Positions 35,198 to 44,116 of a DNA stretch of 64,000 nucleotides are shown one piece after another. The stretch is from Janibacter sp. CX7 (GTDB taxonomy: Bacteria > Actinomycetota > Actinomycetes > Actinomycetales > Dermatophilaceae). The notes under the pieces were generated by a model. That model was given only the letters and a program-made list of their open reading frames with translations, ran no database searches and was not told the origin of the DNA. The stretch covers positions 3,165,344 to 3,229,343 of the forward strand of contig NZ_CP101464.1 of assembly GCF_024362365.1 (NCBI RefSeq), in the 5' to 3' direction. Position 1 is the stretch's first letter; each line of letters opens with the position of its first letter. The translations under genes were made by a program, and so were the position numbers.

Positions 35198-36598
35198 TCA
35201 TCCGGTCTTCGTGGCGGTCGTGGGGCTGGTGGTGGGGCTCGACGTCGTCGGTCGACCCCAGGGTGTCGGCTCGTAGCGCTCGATCTCGTCACGGGGGGCG
35301 CCGCCGGGCCAGGTGTCGATGCGCACGTCGTCGGGCAGGCTCAGGTCGAAGACCCGCCCGGTGTCGAGGTCGTTGAGCACGAGCTGGCCACGGGCCTGCC
35401 GCACGGCGACGCCGTTGCGACGGGTCTGCTCGCCCTCGGTGGGCAGCTCCACGGTCGGGCGCTTGTCCTGGGTGCAGGTGCGACCCCAGCGGATCGTGCC
35501 GCCCTCGCCCCATGCCGCGTAGAGGCAGGGGCCGTTGAGCGCCGGGCGTGAGATGCGGTTGAAGCGCGATCGGGAGCCCCCGGTGACCCCGGCCCCGCTG
35601 TCCTCGTCGATGCCCGAGAGGATCTCACCCTCGTTGCCCCCGTCGCTGTCGGAGTCGATCCGCATGAAGCCGGCGCTCTCGACGGTCGAGTAGGCGACGA
35701 CGTGGCTCGCCGGCCCCGGCTGCTGGAGCGTGGCCACGACGAGGGACTGGCCGGCCTCCTCGTTGGACGCCGGCAGCGCCTGCGGCTGCTCCAGCCCCTC
35801 GGCCATGACCTTGCCCGTCTCGAGGTCGAGGACCACCCACGCGTCGCCGACCGCGGTGATGTCGGCGGCCCGGCCGGTGAAACCGAGGGAGGTGCGCTTC
35901 GGGGTGCCGAAGCCGTCCCCCTTCGCCGGGATCTCGACGACCCGGCCGCTCTGCGCCGACACGGCCATGATGTCGCCGTCGTCGTCGACGGTGATCGAGG
36001 CCCGGGGCCCGACGGTGTCGAGCGGACCGACCTCGGCGAGGTCGCCGATCGAGCTGCCGCCCTCGGGGTCGAGCCGGGTGCCGACGATCCGCCCGGTGTC
36101 GTGGTCGACGAAGGCGAGGGTGTCGCCGCCGAGGGCCACGAGGTCGGGCCGCTGGAAGTCCTGGCCCGTCGCCCAGTGCGGCTCGGGCATCTGGACCGTC
36201 TCGACCGTGCCGGAGTCGTCCCGGACCGGCTCGCCGGTGCGGGTGTCGATGGCGACGAGCTGGCGGTCTGCGGTGACGCCGATCGCCTGCCGCCCGTCCT
36301 GGAGCACGTCGGGTCGCACGACCCCTTCGCCGTTGCCGGAGCGACCGGCGCCCTGGACGACAAGGTCGAGCTCGTGGGCGCCGGTGTTGACCCGACCCCA
36401 GTAGCCGGTGCGGCCGCCGGAGACCCAGATGCCCCCGTCGGTGAGGGCGACGTCGTGCACCGGCTGCCCATCGGCGCGCCAGGCGTAGATCGCGGCGACG
36501 GCGACGAGCAGCGCGACGACGCCACCCGAGGCGACCCGCAGCCACACCGGTCGCGGGCGGCGCTGCGCGCCCGCGGTCTGCTCCCCCTGAGCGGTCAT
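35198..36598 (-). CDS. Membrane-anchored beta-propeller-like protein
   Basis: A 466-residue protein with a Gln/Arg-rich cytoplasmic start, one helix (SGGVVALLVAVAAIYAW) and an external domain of repeated strands such as VTADRQLVAIDTRTGEPV and DAWVVLDLETGKVMAEG. This spacing looks like a PQQ/YVTN-type propeller. The last 25 residues are Ser/Thr/Pro. I recall homologues at the same position in related loci carrying fibronectin type III repeats at the C-terminus; here that part is absent. It probably forms the outer part of the secretion assembly or senses substrate. Spaced 7 and 13 bases from its neighbours. Confidence 0.7.
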   Translation of the reverse strand: MTAQGEQTAGAQRRPRPVWLRVASGGVVALLVAVAAIYAWRADGQPVHDVALTDGGIWVSGGRTGYWGRVNTGAHELDLVVQGAGRSGNGEGVVRPDVLQDGRQAIGVTADRQLVAIDTRTGEPVRDDSGTVETVQMPEPHWATGQDFQRPDLVALGGDTLAFVDHDTGRIVGTRLDPEGGSSIGDLAEVGPLDTVGPRASITVDDDGDIMAVSAQSGRVVEIPAKGDGFGTPKRTSLGFTGRAADITAVGDAWVVLDLETGKVMAEGLEQPQALPASNEEAGQSLVVATLQQPGPASHVVAYSTVESAGFMRIDSDSDGGNEGEILSGIDEDSGAGVTGGSRSRFNRISRPALNGPCLYAAWGEGGTIRWGRTCTQDKRPTVELPTEGEQTRRNGVAVRQARGQLVLNDLDTGRVFDLSLPDDVRIDTWPGGAPRDEIERYEPTPWGRPTTSSPTTSPTTATKTG

Positions 36599-36605
36599 GC
36601 CGGGC

Positions 36606-37322
36606 TCAGCCCTCCGCGCTCTCGGGGTCCTCGAGCAGGACGAGGTCGTCCTCGGTCACCATGCGCGTCGACAGGGCGTGCTCGACGAGGCGCGACTTGC
36701 GGTTGCTCGCGAGCTTGCCCGGCCCGCCGTGCAGGCCGCGGATGCCGGCATCGGCGAGCTTCTGGCAGACGTTGTCGAGCTTGCGGTTGAACTTCGTGAC
36801 CTTCCAGCCGAGGCGCTCGGCGGCCGCCGCGGAGCTGGGGATCGTGCCCTGCCCGGCCCCGTCACGACGCAGGAAGTCCTCGCACAGGACGACGACGAGC
36901 AGCTTCTGGTCGGGGGTGAAGGCGACCCGGCCGACGGTCGTCTCGCCACCCTGCTGCGGGAGGAGGACCTCGTGGTCGACCGAGGTGAAGCTCGGGTTGC
37001 CGACGAGGACGTCGAAGTCGTAGGTCGTCGGCCCGGCGGTGAACCACACGGTGACCCGCTCGAAGGCGAGCGGGATGCGGGCGCCGGGGTTGAGCCAGGC
37101 CTGGAAGAGGCCCTTCTTGTCGGCGACGGTGGCGGTGAGCGTCGAGCCGACGTTGGTCAGCCACCACCAGCCACCCTCGTGGGTGATCTGGAGGAAGTGC
37201 CGGTGGAGGAAGGGGTTGTCGTCGATCTCGACGTCGCCCTCCCGACCGATCGTCAGGCTGCCCTCCCGCGGTGCCTCGTGCAGCTCACCGCAGAAGTCCA
37301 CCGTCACCACGCTGTCGCTCAT
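36606..37322 (-). CDS. FHA-domain cytoplasmic protein
   Basis: A 238-residue soluble protein. Residues 8-100 form an FHA-like sandwich (EGSLTIGREGDVEIDDNPFL, LHRHFLQIT, WWWLTNVGS), although the Ser/Asn of the usual SxxH loop are changed. The second half (VGRVAFTPDQKLLVVVLCED to the end) looks like a winged helix with RKLDNVCQKLADAGIRGL. An FHA plus helix-turn-helix-like arrangement suggests a phosphothreonine reader that contacts other proteins or DNA. The start ATG overlaps the preceding stop by one base (TGATG). Confidence 0.75.
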   Translation of the reverse strand: MSDSVVTVDFCGELHEAPREGSLTIGREGDVEIDDNPFLHRHFLQITHEGGWWWLTNVGSTLTATVADKKGLFQAWLNPGARIPLAFERVTVWFTAGPTTYDFDVLVGNPSFTSVDHEVLLPQQGGETTVGRVAFTPDQKLLVVVLCEDFLRRDGAGQGTIPSSAAAAERLGWKVTKFNRKLDNVCQKLADAGIRGLHGGPGKLASNRKSRLVEHALSTRMVTEDDLVLLEDPESAEG

Positions 37323-37807
37323 CAGCCACCCACCTCTTCGCACTGGACCGTCGACCACCCGGAGACCTGCCCACCCCGGACGACCTGCACCATCCCACAC
37401 TGTCGCTGTCCGGGGGCGAGCGTCTGCTCGTAGACCGTCTCCCCCGGCAGGAGCGTGACCGGCTCACCGGACACCTGGTCCTCGTCGAGACCGGTCCGGA
37501 TGCGGAAGCGGTCACCGGTGCGCAGGTCCGGGTACGTCATCTCCCAGCGCAGCACCTCGTCGTGGACGGTGACCTCGAGGGTCGGGGCGTCCGCGAGCGC
37601 GCCGCTGGGCTGCGTCGCGTCGGTGTACGTGGGCGCAGGCGGCTGCGCATCCTCGCGGGTGACCCACAGGACGAGAGCGAGGACGGCTGCCGCGACGACG
37701 AGGCCCACGATCCCGGCCACGAAGGGGATCAGGCCCACCTCGATCCCCTTCGACGGGGGCTCGGGCGGCGCCGGCTGACCCTGCGGGGGCACGGTCGGGG
37801 TCGTCAC
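37322..37807 (-). CDS. Small single-pass membrane protein
   Basis: A 161-residue protein with a Pro/Gln-rich cytoplasmic tail of about 25 residues, a helix IPFVAGIVGLVVAAAVLALV and an external domain with two Cys (RQCGMVQVV and VQCEEVGG at the end) likely to form a disulphide. The external part, LEVTVHDEVLRWEMTYPDL, resembles the external end of the kinase encoded next to it, which also has a PDLxRI-like strand pattern and a Cys pair. It may therefore be a companion or a decoy of the kinase sensor domain. The GTG start overlaps the kinase stop by four bases. Confidence 0.7.
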   Translation of the reverse strand: MTTPTVPPQGQPAPPEPPSKGIEVGLIPFVAGIVGLVVAAAVLALVLWVTREDAQPPAPTYTDATQPSGALADAPTLEVTVHDEVLRWEMTYPDLRTGDRFRIRTGLDEDQVSGEPVTLLPGETVYEQTLAPGQRQCGMVQVVRGGQVSGWSTVQCEEVGG

Positions 37808-39513
37808 GACTTGTCCAGGCACTTGATCTCGGTCCACGGCGACGCGTCGGTGCCGCGACGCGCCTGGACCTGGCTGCAGACCCGGTCCGAGGTGCCGAAC
37901 TCCTGGCTGAAGGTGCCCGTGCCGTCGGTGATGTTGCCGACGCCGGACGCCGTGATCCGGGAGAGGTCGGCATCTCCCGGCCCCGCCCGCACGAAGTAGC
38001 TGTCACCGTCCTGGAAGCCGTCGACCTTCATCGTGATGACGGCCTTCGACCCCTCCTGCTTCATCTCGAAGGTCGGGACGCTGCCGCCGAAGGCGGCGCC
38101 ACCGGACGCCGAGGAGGAGCTGCTCGAGCTCGCCTCCCCGCCGCCGCGGCCGTTGAGCGCGATCACGCCGGCGACGATGCCGACGACGACGAGCAGGGCC
38201 GCGACGCCGGCGGCGATCGGGAGCATCCGGCGCCGGCCGGCGTCTGGAGCCGGCCGTGGGCCGGAGGACGTGACGGGTCGCGGCCCCGAGGCGTGCGGGA
38301 TCGGACCCGAGGAGGTCGGGGGGCCGGAGCCGGGCGCGGCGGGCTGGCCCGAGGGTGCGCCGGTTACCCCGCCGGAGGGCCCGGGGCGACGCTGGGACGG
38401 CGGAGCACCGGAGGTCACCGGCGGGGGCGGTCCGTCGGTGCGACGGGAGACGCCCTGCGCGATCGGGACCGCGCCGGTCGCGCCGATGGAGCGGCCACCG
38501 CTCAGCTGACCGCCGATGACCGGCTGACCGAGCGGCGGGGGTGGCATGCCGGGGACCGGTCGCGGCTCGGAGCCGGAGTTGGCCCGCAGCTGCGTGCGGT
38601 CCGGGGAGTCCCCGGGTGTCGGGCCCGAGTCGGCGCTGTGGCCGAGCTCGTCGAGGACGACGATCGCCGTGCGCGAGAAGCGCTCGTCCTGCTCGATGGC
38701 CTGCAGGCTGCGGGCGAACTCGATGGCGCTCGCGGGCCGCGCGAGCGGGTTCTTGCTCATCGCCTGGGCGAGCAGCCGCTCGAGCGACTGGGGCACGTCG
38801 GCACGGCCGGTCGTCGGCGGCGGGTTGGAGCGGATGCGCGGCATGAGCGCATAGGCGGAGTTGTCACCGCCCGGCACCTCGAAGGGAGAGCGCCCCACGA
38901 GCAGCTGCCACAGGGTGGCGGCGAGGGAGTAGACGTCCGCGCGGGCGTCGCCGTTGCTCTGGCCGAAGAGCACCTCCGGCGGGGCCCACGGGATGGAGAC
39001 GCCGATGTCGTCGTCGAGCTCCTCGAGGGCACCACCACGCCCGGCGATGCCGAAGTCCGTCAGTCCCGGCGAGCCGTACTGGCTGACGAGGACGTTGGCC
39101 GGCTTGATGTCGCGGTGGATGACGCCGGCCCGGTGGGCGGTCTCGACGGCGCTCGAGAGCTGGATGCCGGTGCGCAGCACCTCCTCGACGGAGAACCGTG
39201 CCGCCCGGGCCCGCTGCGCCAGGTTGGGCGGCGGGTAGTACTTCATGATGAGGTACGGCCGCCCGTCGTCGCTCGTGTCGGAGCGGAAGACCTGGACGAT
39301 GTAGGGGTGGTCGGCGAGCTGGGCCATGGTGTTGGCCTCGTCGATGAACTGCTGCTTGATGGCCTGGGTCAGGCCCTCGGTCTTGAGGACCTTGACCGCG
39401 ACCTTCATCCGCGGCATCTGCTGCTCGTAGAGGAAGACGTCGGCATAGCCGCCCGACCCCAGCGGCTGGACGTAGTCGAGCCCGGGCAGGTCCGGTGGGA
39501 GGGCGCTGCTCAC
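37804..39513 (-). CDS. PknB-type Ser/Thr protein kinase with external domain
   Basis: A 569-residue receptor kinase. The glycine loop is GSGGYADV, catalytic Lys41 sits in VAVKVLK, HRDIKPANVL gives Asp135, and DFGIAG gives Asp153; all are intact. A Pro/Gly/Ser-rich juxtamembrane segment (about residues 285-430) leads to one helix (LPIAAGVAALLVVVGIVAGV). An external domain of about 110 residues holds two Cys. The GTG start is seven bases from the FHA gene. It should phosphorylate Thr residues read by the FHA proteins of the same operon, with the PP2C phosphatase as its opponent. Confidence 0.93.
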   Translation of the reverse strand: MSSALPPDLPGLDYVQPLGSGGYADVFLYEQQMPRMKVAVKVLKTEGLTQAIKQQFIDEANTMAQLADHPYIVQVFRSDTSDDGRPYLIMKYYPPPNLAQRARAARFSVEEVLRTGIQLSSAVETAHRAGVIHRDIKPANVLVSQYGSPGLTDFGIAGRGGALEELDDDIGVSIPWAPPEVLFGQSNGDARADVYSLAATLWQLLVGRSPFEVPGGDNSAYALMPRIRSNPPPTTGRADVPQSLERLLAQAMSKNPLARPASAIEFARSLQAIEQDERFSRTAIVVLDELGHSADSGPTPGDSPDRTQLRANSGSEPRPVPGMPPPPLGQPVIGGQLSGGRSIGATGAVPIAQGVSRRTDGPPPPVTSGAPPSQRRPGPSGGVTGAPSGQPAAPGSGPPTSSGPIPHASGPRPVTSSGPRPAPDAGRRRMLPIAAGVAALLVVVGIVAGVIALNGRGGGEASSSSSSSASGGAAFGGSVPTFEMKQEGSKAVITMKVDGFQDGDSYFVRAGPGDADLSRITASGVGNITDGTGTFSQEFGTSDRVCSQVQARRGTDASPWTEIKCLDKS

Positions 39514-39520
39514 TCAGGCA

Positions 39521-42241
39521 TCATCCCGTGACCTCGAAGACCATCGACACCTGGTCGGCGAGCGTGATCGTCGTCCCCGGCTCGATCGTCTGCTGGTCAC
39601 CGGGGCGCACGCGCACCGGCGAGGACCCGGGCAGCGCGACCGTGGTGCCGTTGGTCGAGCCGAGGTCGCGCACGAGGACGTGCCAGCCATCGAGGACGAT
39701 CTCGACGTGGTTGCGGGAGATCTCGTTGTCGGGGCTGGAGATGCGCACGAGGTGCGGGGCACGGGCCCCGCTTGCCTCGGCGGCCGCGCGCGGCGCACGA
39801 CCGATGAGCACGCCCCGGTCGAGGGTGACGACGTCGCCGGTCGAGAGCCGCAGCTGGCCGAGAGCCGGCCGCGGGGTCTGCTCGGGCTGCTGGCTCGGCA
39901 GGTCCTGGCCGCAGACCCGGCAGCGGGTCGCGTGGGGCGCGTTGTGGTGACCGCGCGAGCAGCGCACCGCAAGGACCATCGGGCCGGTCGGGATGTCGCC
40001 GGTGTCGGCATCGACCGCCGGGGCGACCTGCTGGGCCGGCTGGGCGGGACCGAGGTCGGGCGTCGGCAGGCCGGGCATGCTCCCGGGGAGGCCGGGCATG
40101 GCCGGCACGCCACCGGGCATGGAGCCGGTGCCGCCGTCGCCCCAGGGCACGGAGGAGATGACCCCCTCACCCGAGGACGAAGGGGGCTCCCCTCCCGCCG
40201 CGTGGTCGGCCGGGCCCGCGGCGGGGGCGGAGGACGCCCCGGCGGCACCGCCAGCGGCAGGTGCGGGGGCGGCTGCGGCGCCGTGGGGCGCGGGGGCGCC
40301 CCCGAAGGGCTGCGCCGTGCTGGCCTCGTCGGCCGATCCACCGGCCCGCGGCACGCGGCTGCCGACGAGGTGTCCGTCGCGGAAGAGCGGGCGCACGTTG
40401 CCACCCGGCTCGTGGCCGGGTGCGTCGTCACGAGCGGACTGCACGCCGAAGGAGGGGGCCGACGGAGGCGTCGACGGCGCCGGACCCGGCTCGCGGCCGG
40501 TCATGGCACCGAAGACCGCCGGACGCTCTTCCGACGGTGCCGGCTCGGCGTCGTCCGGTCGTGCGGACTCGGCGGAGCCGTCGGGGGAGGCAGCGGCGGG
40601 AGTGGCGGCGGGGCCCTGCTCCGGCGACCCGCCCGTGACGGCGCCGGAGACGAAGTGGCCGGGGTCGCCGGCGGGAGCTCCCCCTGCCGCGTCGGCGGGC
40701 GAGTCCTCCTGGCCGGGTGCGCCGGCCGGCGAGTCCTCCCGGGCCGGGGCGCTGCCCGGCATGGGCGGCAGCCCACCGGGAAGCGCTCCGATGGTCGGCC
40801 CGCGCGGGCCCGCGGGGCGGTCGATCTCCTCGTCCTCGCTCGGCGGGGCGAGGGTCGCGTTGGCGGGGTTGTCCTGGGGCTGGAAGCCGCCGGCCGCGGC
40901 GACCGGACCGGAGTCGATGGCCTCGGCCTGCGCCTCGTCCTCCTCCATGCCGGCCAGCAGGGAGCTGCGGTGGCTGTGGGTGGTGCCGAAGAGGAAGTCG
41001 AAGCTCGGCAGCTCCTCGTCGTCGCCGCTCGCGCCGCCGACGGCGGCCGGGGCTGCCGCGCCCTGGGCGGCGCCGTCCGGCATGCCGGCCGCGGGTGCGG
41101 CGTCGGCCACGGGCTCGTCCGTCAGGTCGGCGACGGGGGTCGCCTCGCCGGCGCCGATCGACCGTCCCTCCGGCGCCGGGGTCTCGATGACCGCACCCTC
41201 GTCGACGGGTGTGGGCTCCTCGCCCTGCTCACGCTGCTGCGCGGCGGCGACCGGGTCGGGCACGACGGACAGCTGGGGGCGCTGCTGCTCGCTCGGCCTG
41301 TCACTCGACCCGTCGCTCGGCTGGCCTCCGCCGAAGACGGAGGGCATCGCCCAGCCTGCCGGCTGGTCCGCCGGCTGCCCGGTGCTGGCCGGGGTTGCGG
41401 ACGCAGCCGGGGCCTCGTTCGGCGCACCCGGCGTCTCCACGGCCGCCTCGGGATCGGGCGTCTCGTCCGACTCGGCCGGGGCCTGCGGAGCCTCGTCAGG
41501 AGCGAAGGGGGCGTCGTCGACCGGCGTCTCGGGGCTCGGCTCGTCGACCTGCTCGCCGTCGATCTGCTGCTCGGCCTCGGCGGGCTCGATGCCCACCGGC
41601 TCGTCGGCCGGCTCGGCGTCGGCCTGCTGCTCGGCCTCGGCGGGCTCGATGCCCACCGGCTCGTCGTCAGCCGGCGCCTCGGGGCTGGGCTCCTCGACCT
41701 GCTCGGCGTCGGTCTCGGCCGCGTCGGTCCGCTCATCGGCCACCGGGGCCTGCTGAGCTGCCGCCTCCGGCGCGGGAACCACGACCGGCGCCGGGGCGCC
41801 GGAGTCAGCAACCCGCTCGGCCGCGTCCGTCTCGGGGTTGTCCGTCTCGGGGCCGGCCACGGCGGCGACCGGCTCGGCGGCGGCCTCGCCCGTCACGAGC
41901 GTGACCTCACCGTCGGTGTCGACGTCCTCGTCGGCCCAGGGGCCGCGGGTGGGTGCGGTGACCTCGCGGCTGGAGCCGTCGGCGGCCGTGTGCCGCACGA
42001 CGGCACTGCCGCGGACGAGGACGCGACCGCTCGCGTGGTCGACGAGCGCGAAGTCGGGCGTGCGGCGCACGCCGCCCGCGCTCAGCTCGTCGACGACGAC
42101 ATCGGCGAGCTCGTCGCCGTCGGCCGCGTCGAGGGCAGCGGTGATGCGCTCGACGAGGGTCTCGTCCCCCTTCGCCAGGACGGACACCCCGTCGCGGGTG
42201 ACCTCGACCCAGCCCTCGTGGCCCTCGATCCTCGTCTGCAT
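39521..42241 (-). CDS. Long FHA-domain protein with zinc-ribbon-like motif
   Basis: A 906-residue protein in four parts. Residues 1-110 are a compact domain (RIEGHEGWVEVTRDGVSVLA). The next 600 are acidic Pro/Ala/Glu/Gly linker with a 20-residue tandem repeat (DEPVGIEPAEAEQQ twice). A CxxxH...CxxC-like element (RCSRGHHNA then RCRVCGQDLP) is followed by a C-terminal FHA domain with VLIGRAPRA, ISRNHVEIV and LGSTNGTTV, all ligand residues kept. It is cytoplasmic and probably the main phosphothreonine adaptor of the system, linking the kinase to the ATPase. The ATG lies two bases after the PP2C stop. Confidence 0.88.
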   Translation of the reverse strand: MQTRIEGHEGWVEVTRDGVSVLAKGDETLVERITAALDAADGDELADVVVDELSAGGVRRTPDFALVDHASGRVLVRGSAVVRHTAADGSSREVTAPTRGPWADEDVDTDGEVTLVTGEAAAEPVAAVAGPETDNPETDAAERVADSGAPAPVVVPAPEAAAQQAPVADERTDAAETDAEQVEEPSPEAPADDEPVGIEPAEAEQQADAEPADEPVGIEPAEAEQQIDGEQVDEPSPETPVDDAPFAPDEAPQAPAESDETPDPEAAVETPGAPNEAPAASATPASTGQPADQPAGWAMPSVFGGGQPSDGSSDRPSEQQRPQLSVVPDPVAAAQQREQGEEPTPVDEGAVIETPAPEGRSIGAGEATPVADLTDEPVADAAPAAGMPDGAAQGAAAPAAVGGASGDDEELPSFDFLFGTTHSHRSSLLAGMEEDEAQAEAIDSGPVAAAGGFQPQDNPANATLAPPSEDEEIDRPAGPRGPTIGALPGGLPPMPGSAPAREDSPAGAPGQEDSPADAAGGAPAGDPGHFVSGAVTGGSPEQGPAATPAAASPDGSAESARPDDAEPAPSEERPAVFGAMTGREPGPAPSTPPSAPSFGVQSARDDAPGHEPGGNVRPLFRDGHLVGSRVPRAGGSADEASTAQPFGGAPAPHGAAAAPAPAAGGAAGASSAPAAGPADHAAGGEPPSSSGEGVISSVPWGDGGTGSMPGGVPAMPGLPGSMPGLPTPDLGPAQPAQQVAPAVDADTGDIPTGPMVLAVRCSRGHHNAPHATRCRVCGQDLPSQQPEQTPRPALGQLRLSTGDVVTLDRGVLIGRAPRAAAEASGARAPHLVRISSPDNEISRNHVEIVLDGWHVLVRDLGSTNGTTVALPGSSPVRVRPGDQQTIEPGTTITLADQVSMVFEVTG
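41564..41666 (-). repeat. Two 43-base direct repeats at 60-base period
   Basis: Inside the FHA gene 43 identical bases (41564-41606 and 41624-41666) recur after exactly 60 bases. They encode a 20-residue Glu/Pro/Gln-rich unit. Recent in-frame duplication is likely. Confidence 0.85.
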
Positions 42242-42243
42242 GC

Positions 42244-43083
42244 TCACTCCTCCTCGGTGAAGCTGTCCCGCGGCGTCGTGTCGTCCCCCGGACGGCGCGG
42301 ACTGGTCTCGGCGAGGTCGTCCCCGACGTCCCCGTCGAGGTTGACGACGACGACGGTGACATTGTCGCGGCCACCGGCCTCGACGGCAGCACGGACGAGC
42401 TCCTCGGCCGCGACCTGCGGGTCGGGGCACGCCTGCAGGATGTCACGCATCCGCTCGTCGGGGACCTCGTTGGTCAGGCCGTCGCTGCAGATGATGAAGC
42501 GCTCGCCGGCGTAGGGCGGCAGCACCCACACGTCGGACTGGTAGGCGTAGTCGGTGCCGAGGGAGCGGGTGACGACATTGCGTGCGGGGTGGACCCGCGC
42601 CTCCTCGGCGGTGATGACGCCCGCGTCCACGAGCTCCTGCACCTCGGAGTGGTCGACGGTCACCTGGCTCAGCCCGCCGTCGATCCACCGGTAGACCCGG
42701 GAGTCGCCGACGTTGAAGACCGCCCAGTGGTCGGACCCGCCGGCGCTGACGAGCGCCAGGCCGGTGGCCGTCGTGCCCATGCCGCGCTGCTCGGGGTTGC
42801 CCTCGACGGCGTCGAGGATGCGCTGGTTGGCGACGACGAGCTGGCGGCTGACGTCCTCGGCGGTCAGTTCGGGGTGGGTGACGAGCTCGCGCATCGCCTC
42901 CACGGCGATGCCGCTCGCGACCTCGCCCGCCGCGTGCCCGCCCATGCCGTCGGCGACGACGAAGATCCCGCCCTCGGCGAGCGCCGAGTCCTCGTTGTGG
43001 TCCCGCACGCGCCCCGTGTCGGTCGCCGCGCCCACGTGGAGCACGAGACCGGGGAGCTCGTCAGGACCGGCCACCGCACTCAC
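42244..43083 (-). CDS. PP2C-type Ser/Thr phosphatase
   Basis: A 279-residue soluble phosphatase. The metal motifs are RDHNEDSAL near residue 30, VADGMGGHAAGEVAS, FNVGDSRVYR and GGRDNVTVVVV, all intact. It has no membrane helix, unlike PstP-type enzymes. It would remove phosphates set by the kinase of this operon. The GTG start overlaps the preceding gene by four bases. Confidence 0.94.
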   Translation of the reverse strand: MSAVAGPDELPGLVLHVGAATDTGRVRDHNEDSALAEGGIFVVADGMGGHAAGEVASGIAVEAMRELVTHPELTAEDVSRQLVVANQRILDAVEGNPEQRGMGTTATGLALVSAGGSDHWAVFNVGDSRVYRWIDGGLSQVTVDHSEVQELVDAGVITAEEARVHPARNVVTRSLGTDYAYQSDVWVLPPYAGERFIICSDGLTNEVPDERMRDILQACPDPQVAAEELVRAAVEAGGRDNVTVVVVNLDGDVGDDLAETSPRRPGDDTTPRDSFTEEE

Positions 43084-43553
43084 TTGGTGACCCGGATCGT
43101 CTGCAGCACCTGCTGCACCTCGGCGTAGGCGCTCTGCGCGTCACCACCGCCGACCGAGCCGGTCGCCTGGACGAGGTCGACGATGCGACCGCGTCGCGAG
43201 CCCGCGAAGAGATGGATCTGGACGATCGTGCCGATGTCCGGGTCGCTCCACGACACGTTGACGCCGAGGAAGGGGACCTCGCCGAGGGTGAGCTCGAAGG
43301 GCTCGTCGACATGGCCCTCGGGCTGCTCGTCGACGAAGGCCCGCAGCTCCGCCAGGGCCTCACGCATCGTGAAGTCGCCCGTCCGCTGGAAGCCGCGGAC
43401 GACGACATTGGGCGCGAAGCCGTGGTCGCTGTCGATGCGGCGGCAGGCGAGCAGGGTCCCGCCGACCCGCACGGGCGCCCAGGTGTCCGGGGCGTCGATG
43501 GTGACTCCGGGGGGACCGGGGAAGACCTCGCTCGGGTAGCTCAGCTCAGGCAT
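43080..43553 (-). CDS. LpqN/Mog1-like small protein, second of tandem pair
   Basis: A 157-residue cytoplasmic protein with the start MPELSYPSEVFPGPPGVTID and a DAPDTWAPV segment. Then come FAPNVVVRGFQ and a beta-hairpin ending VDLVQATGSVGG. This pattern (W, then FxxNVVV, then a long helix and a final beta-sheet) is the DUF1795/LpqN/PsbP fold. There is no signal peptide, so it stays inside the cell, unlike LpqN. It is a paralogue of the gene 13 bases upstream (shared YPS-V-PGPP, ANVVVR/PNVVVR and TIRV end). A chaperone role for the secreted WXG100 protein is possible. Confidence 0.75.
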   Translation of the reverse strand: MPELSYPSEVFPGPPGVTIDAPDTWAPVRVGGTLLACRRIDSDHGFAPNVVVRGFQRTGDFTMREALAELRAFVDEQPEGHVDEPFELTLGEVPFLGVNVSWSDPDIGTIVQIHLFAGSRRGRIVDLVQATGSVGGGDAQSAYAEVQQVLQTIRVTK

Positions 43554-43566
43554 GCGCAGTGGATCC

Positions 43567-44043
43567 TCAGGGGTTGACGCGGATGGTGTCGACGATCGCG
43601 TCAATCGTCGCGTAGTCCTGCTCTCGTCGCGAGCCAGCGTAGGAACCGGTCACCTGGATGACGTCCATGACGTCGTTGCGACGCTGGCCGGTGAACCAGT
43701 GCACCTGGCCGATCGTGCCGGCCTGGTCGTCGACGAAGGCGACGTCGGAGCCGAGCCACTCGCGGCCGTTGACGGCCTGCTGCTTGAGCGCGCCGAGCTC
43801 GCCGTCACGTCGCTGAGCGACGTACTCGGACAGCTCCGCGTGGATCTCCTCGGAGCCGAAGGACCCGAGGCGCTGGTAGAAGCGGACGACGACATTGGCG
43901 AGGAAGTGGTCGACACCCTGGGCGTCGTCGCGGATCGCGATGAGCGTCTCGGGCGCCCACACCTGGGTCCAGCCCTCGGGCATGTCGAGGGTGATCGGCG
44001 GCGGGCCGGGGACGACGTCGCTCGGGTAGCTGATGGTGGTCAT
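43567..44043 (-). CDS. LpqN/Mog1-like small protein, first of tandem pair
   Basis: A 158-residue cytoplasmic protein: MTTISYPSDVVPGPPPITLD, MPEGWTQVWAPETLIAIRDD, FLANVVVRFYQRLG and a C-terminal strand VMDVIQVTGSY. It is the paralogue of the next gene and has the same DUF1795-like fold with no export signal. It heads the twelve-gene operon and lies 73 bases behind the long WXG100 gene, with no clear terminator between. DUF1795 proteins are chaperones of type VI effectors elsewhere (Eag family), hence the proposal that this pair serves type VII-like substrates. Confidence 0.75.
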   Translation of the reverse strand: MTTISYPSDVVPGPPPITLDMPEGWTQVWAPETLIAIRDDAQGVDHFLANVVVRFYQRLGSFGSEEIHAELSEYVAQRRDGELGALKQQAVNGREWLGSDVAFVDDQAGTIGQVHWFTGQRRNDVMDVIQVTGSYAGSRREQDYATIDAIVDTIRVNP

Positions 44044-44116
44044 GCTGCTCTCCTGTGGTCATGGGGGCGGCGGACTGGGGCCCAGCCTGCCATCTGGTGC
44101 GAAGGGGGTGTGACGT

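Noticed and set aside
44044..44116. A terminator between the long WXG100 gene and the twelve-gene operon
   Set aside because: Only a short CTGGGGCCCAG palindrome and a single GCGAAGGGGG arm without partner are present; no stable hairpin can be drawn.
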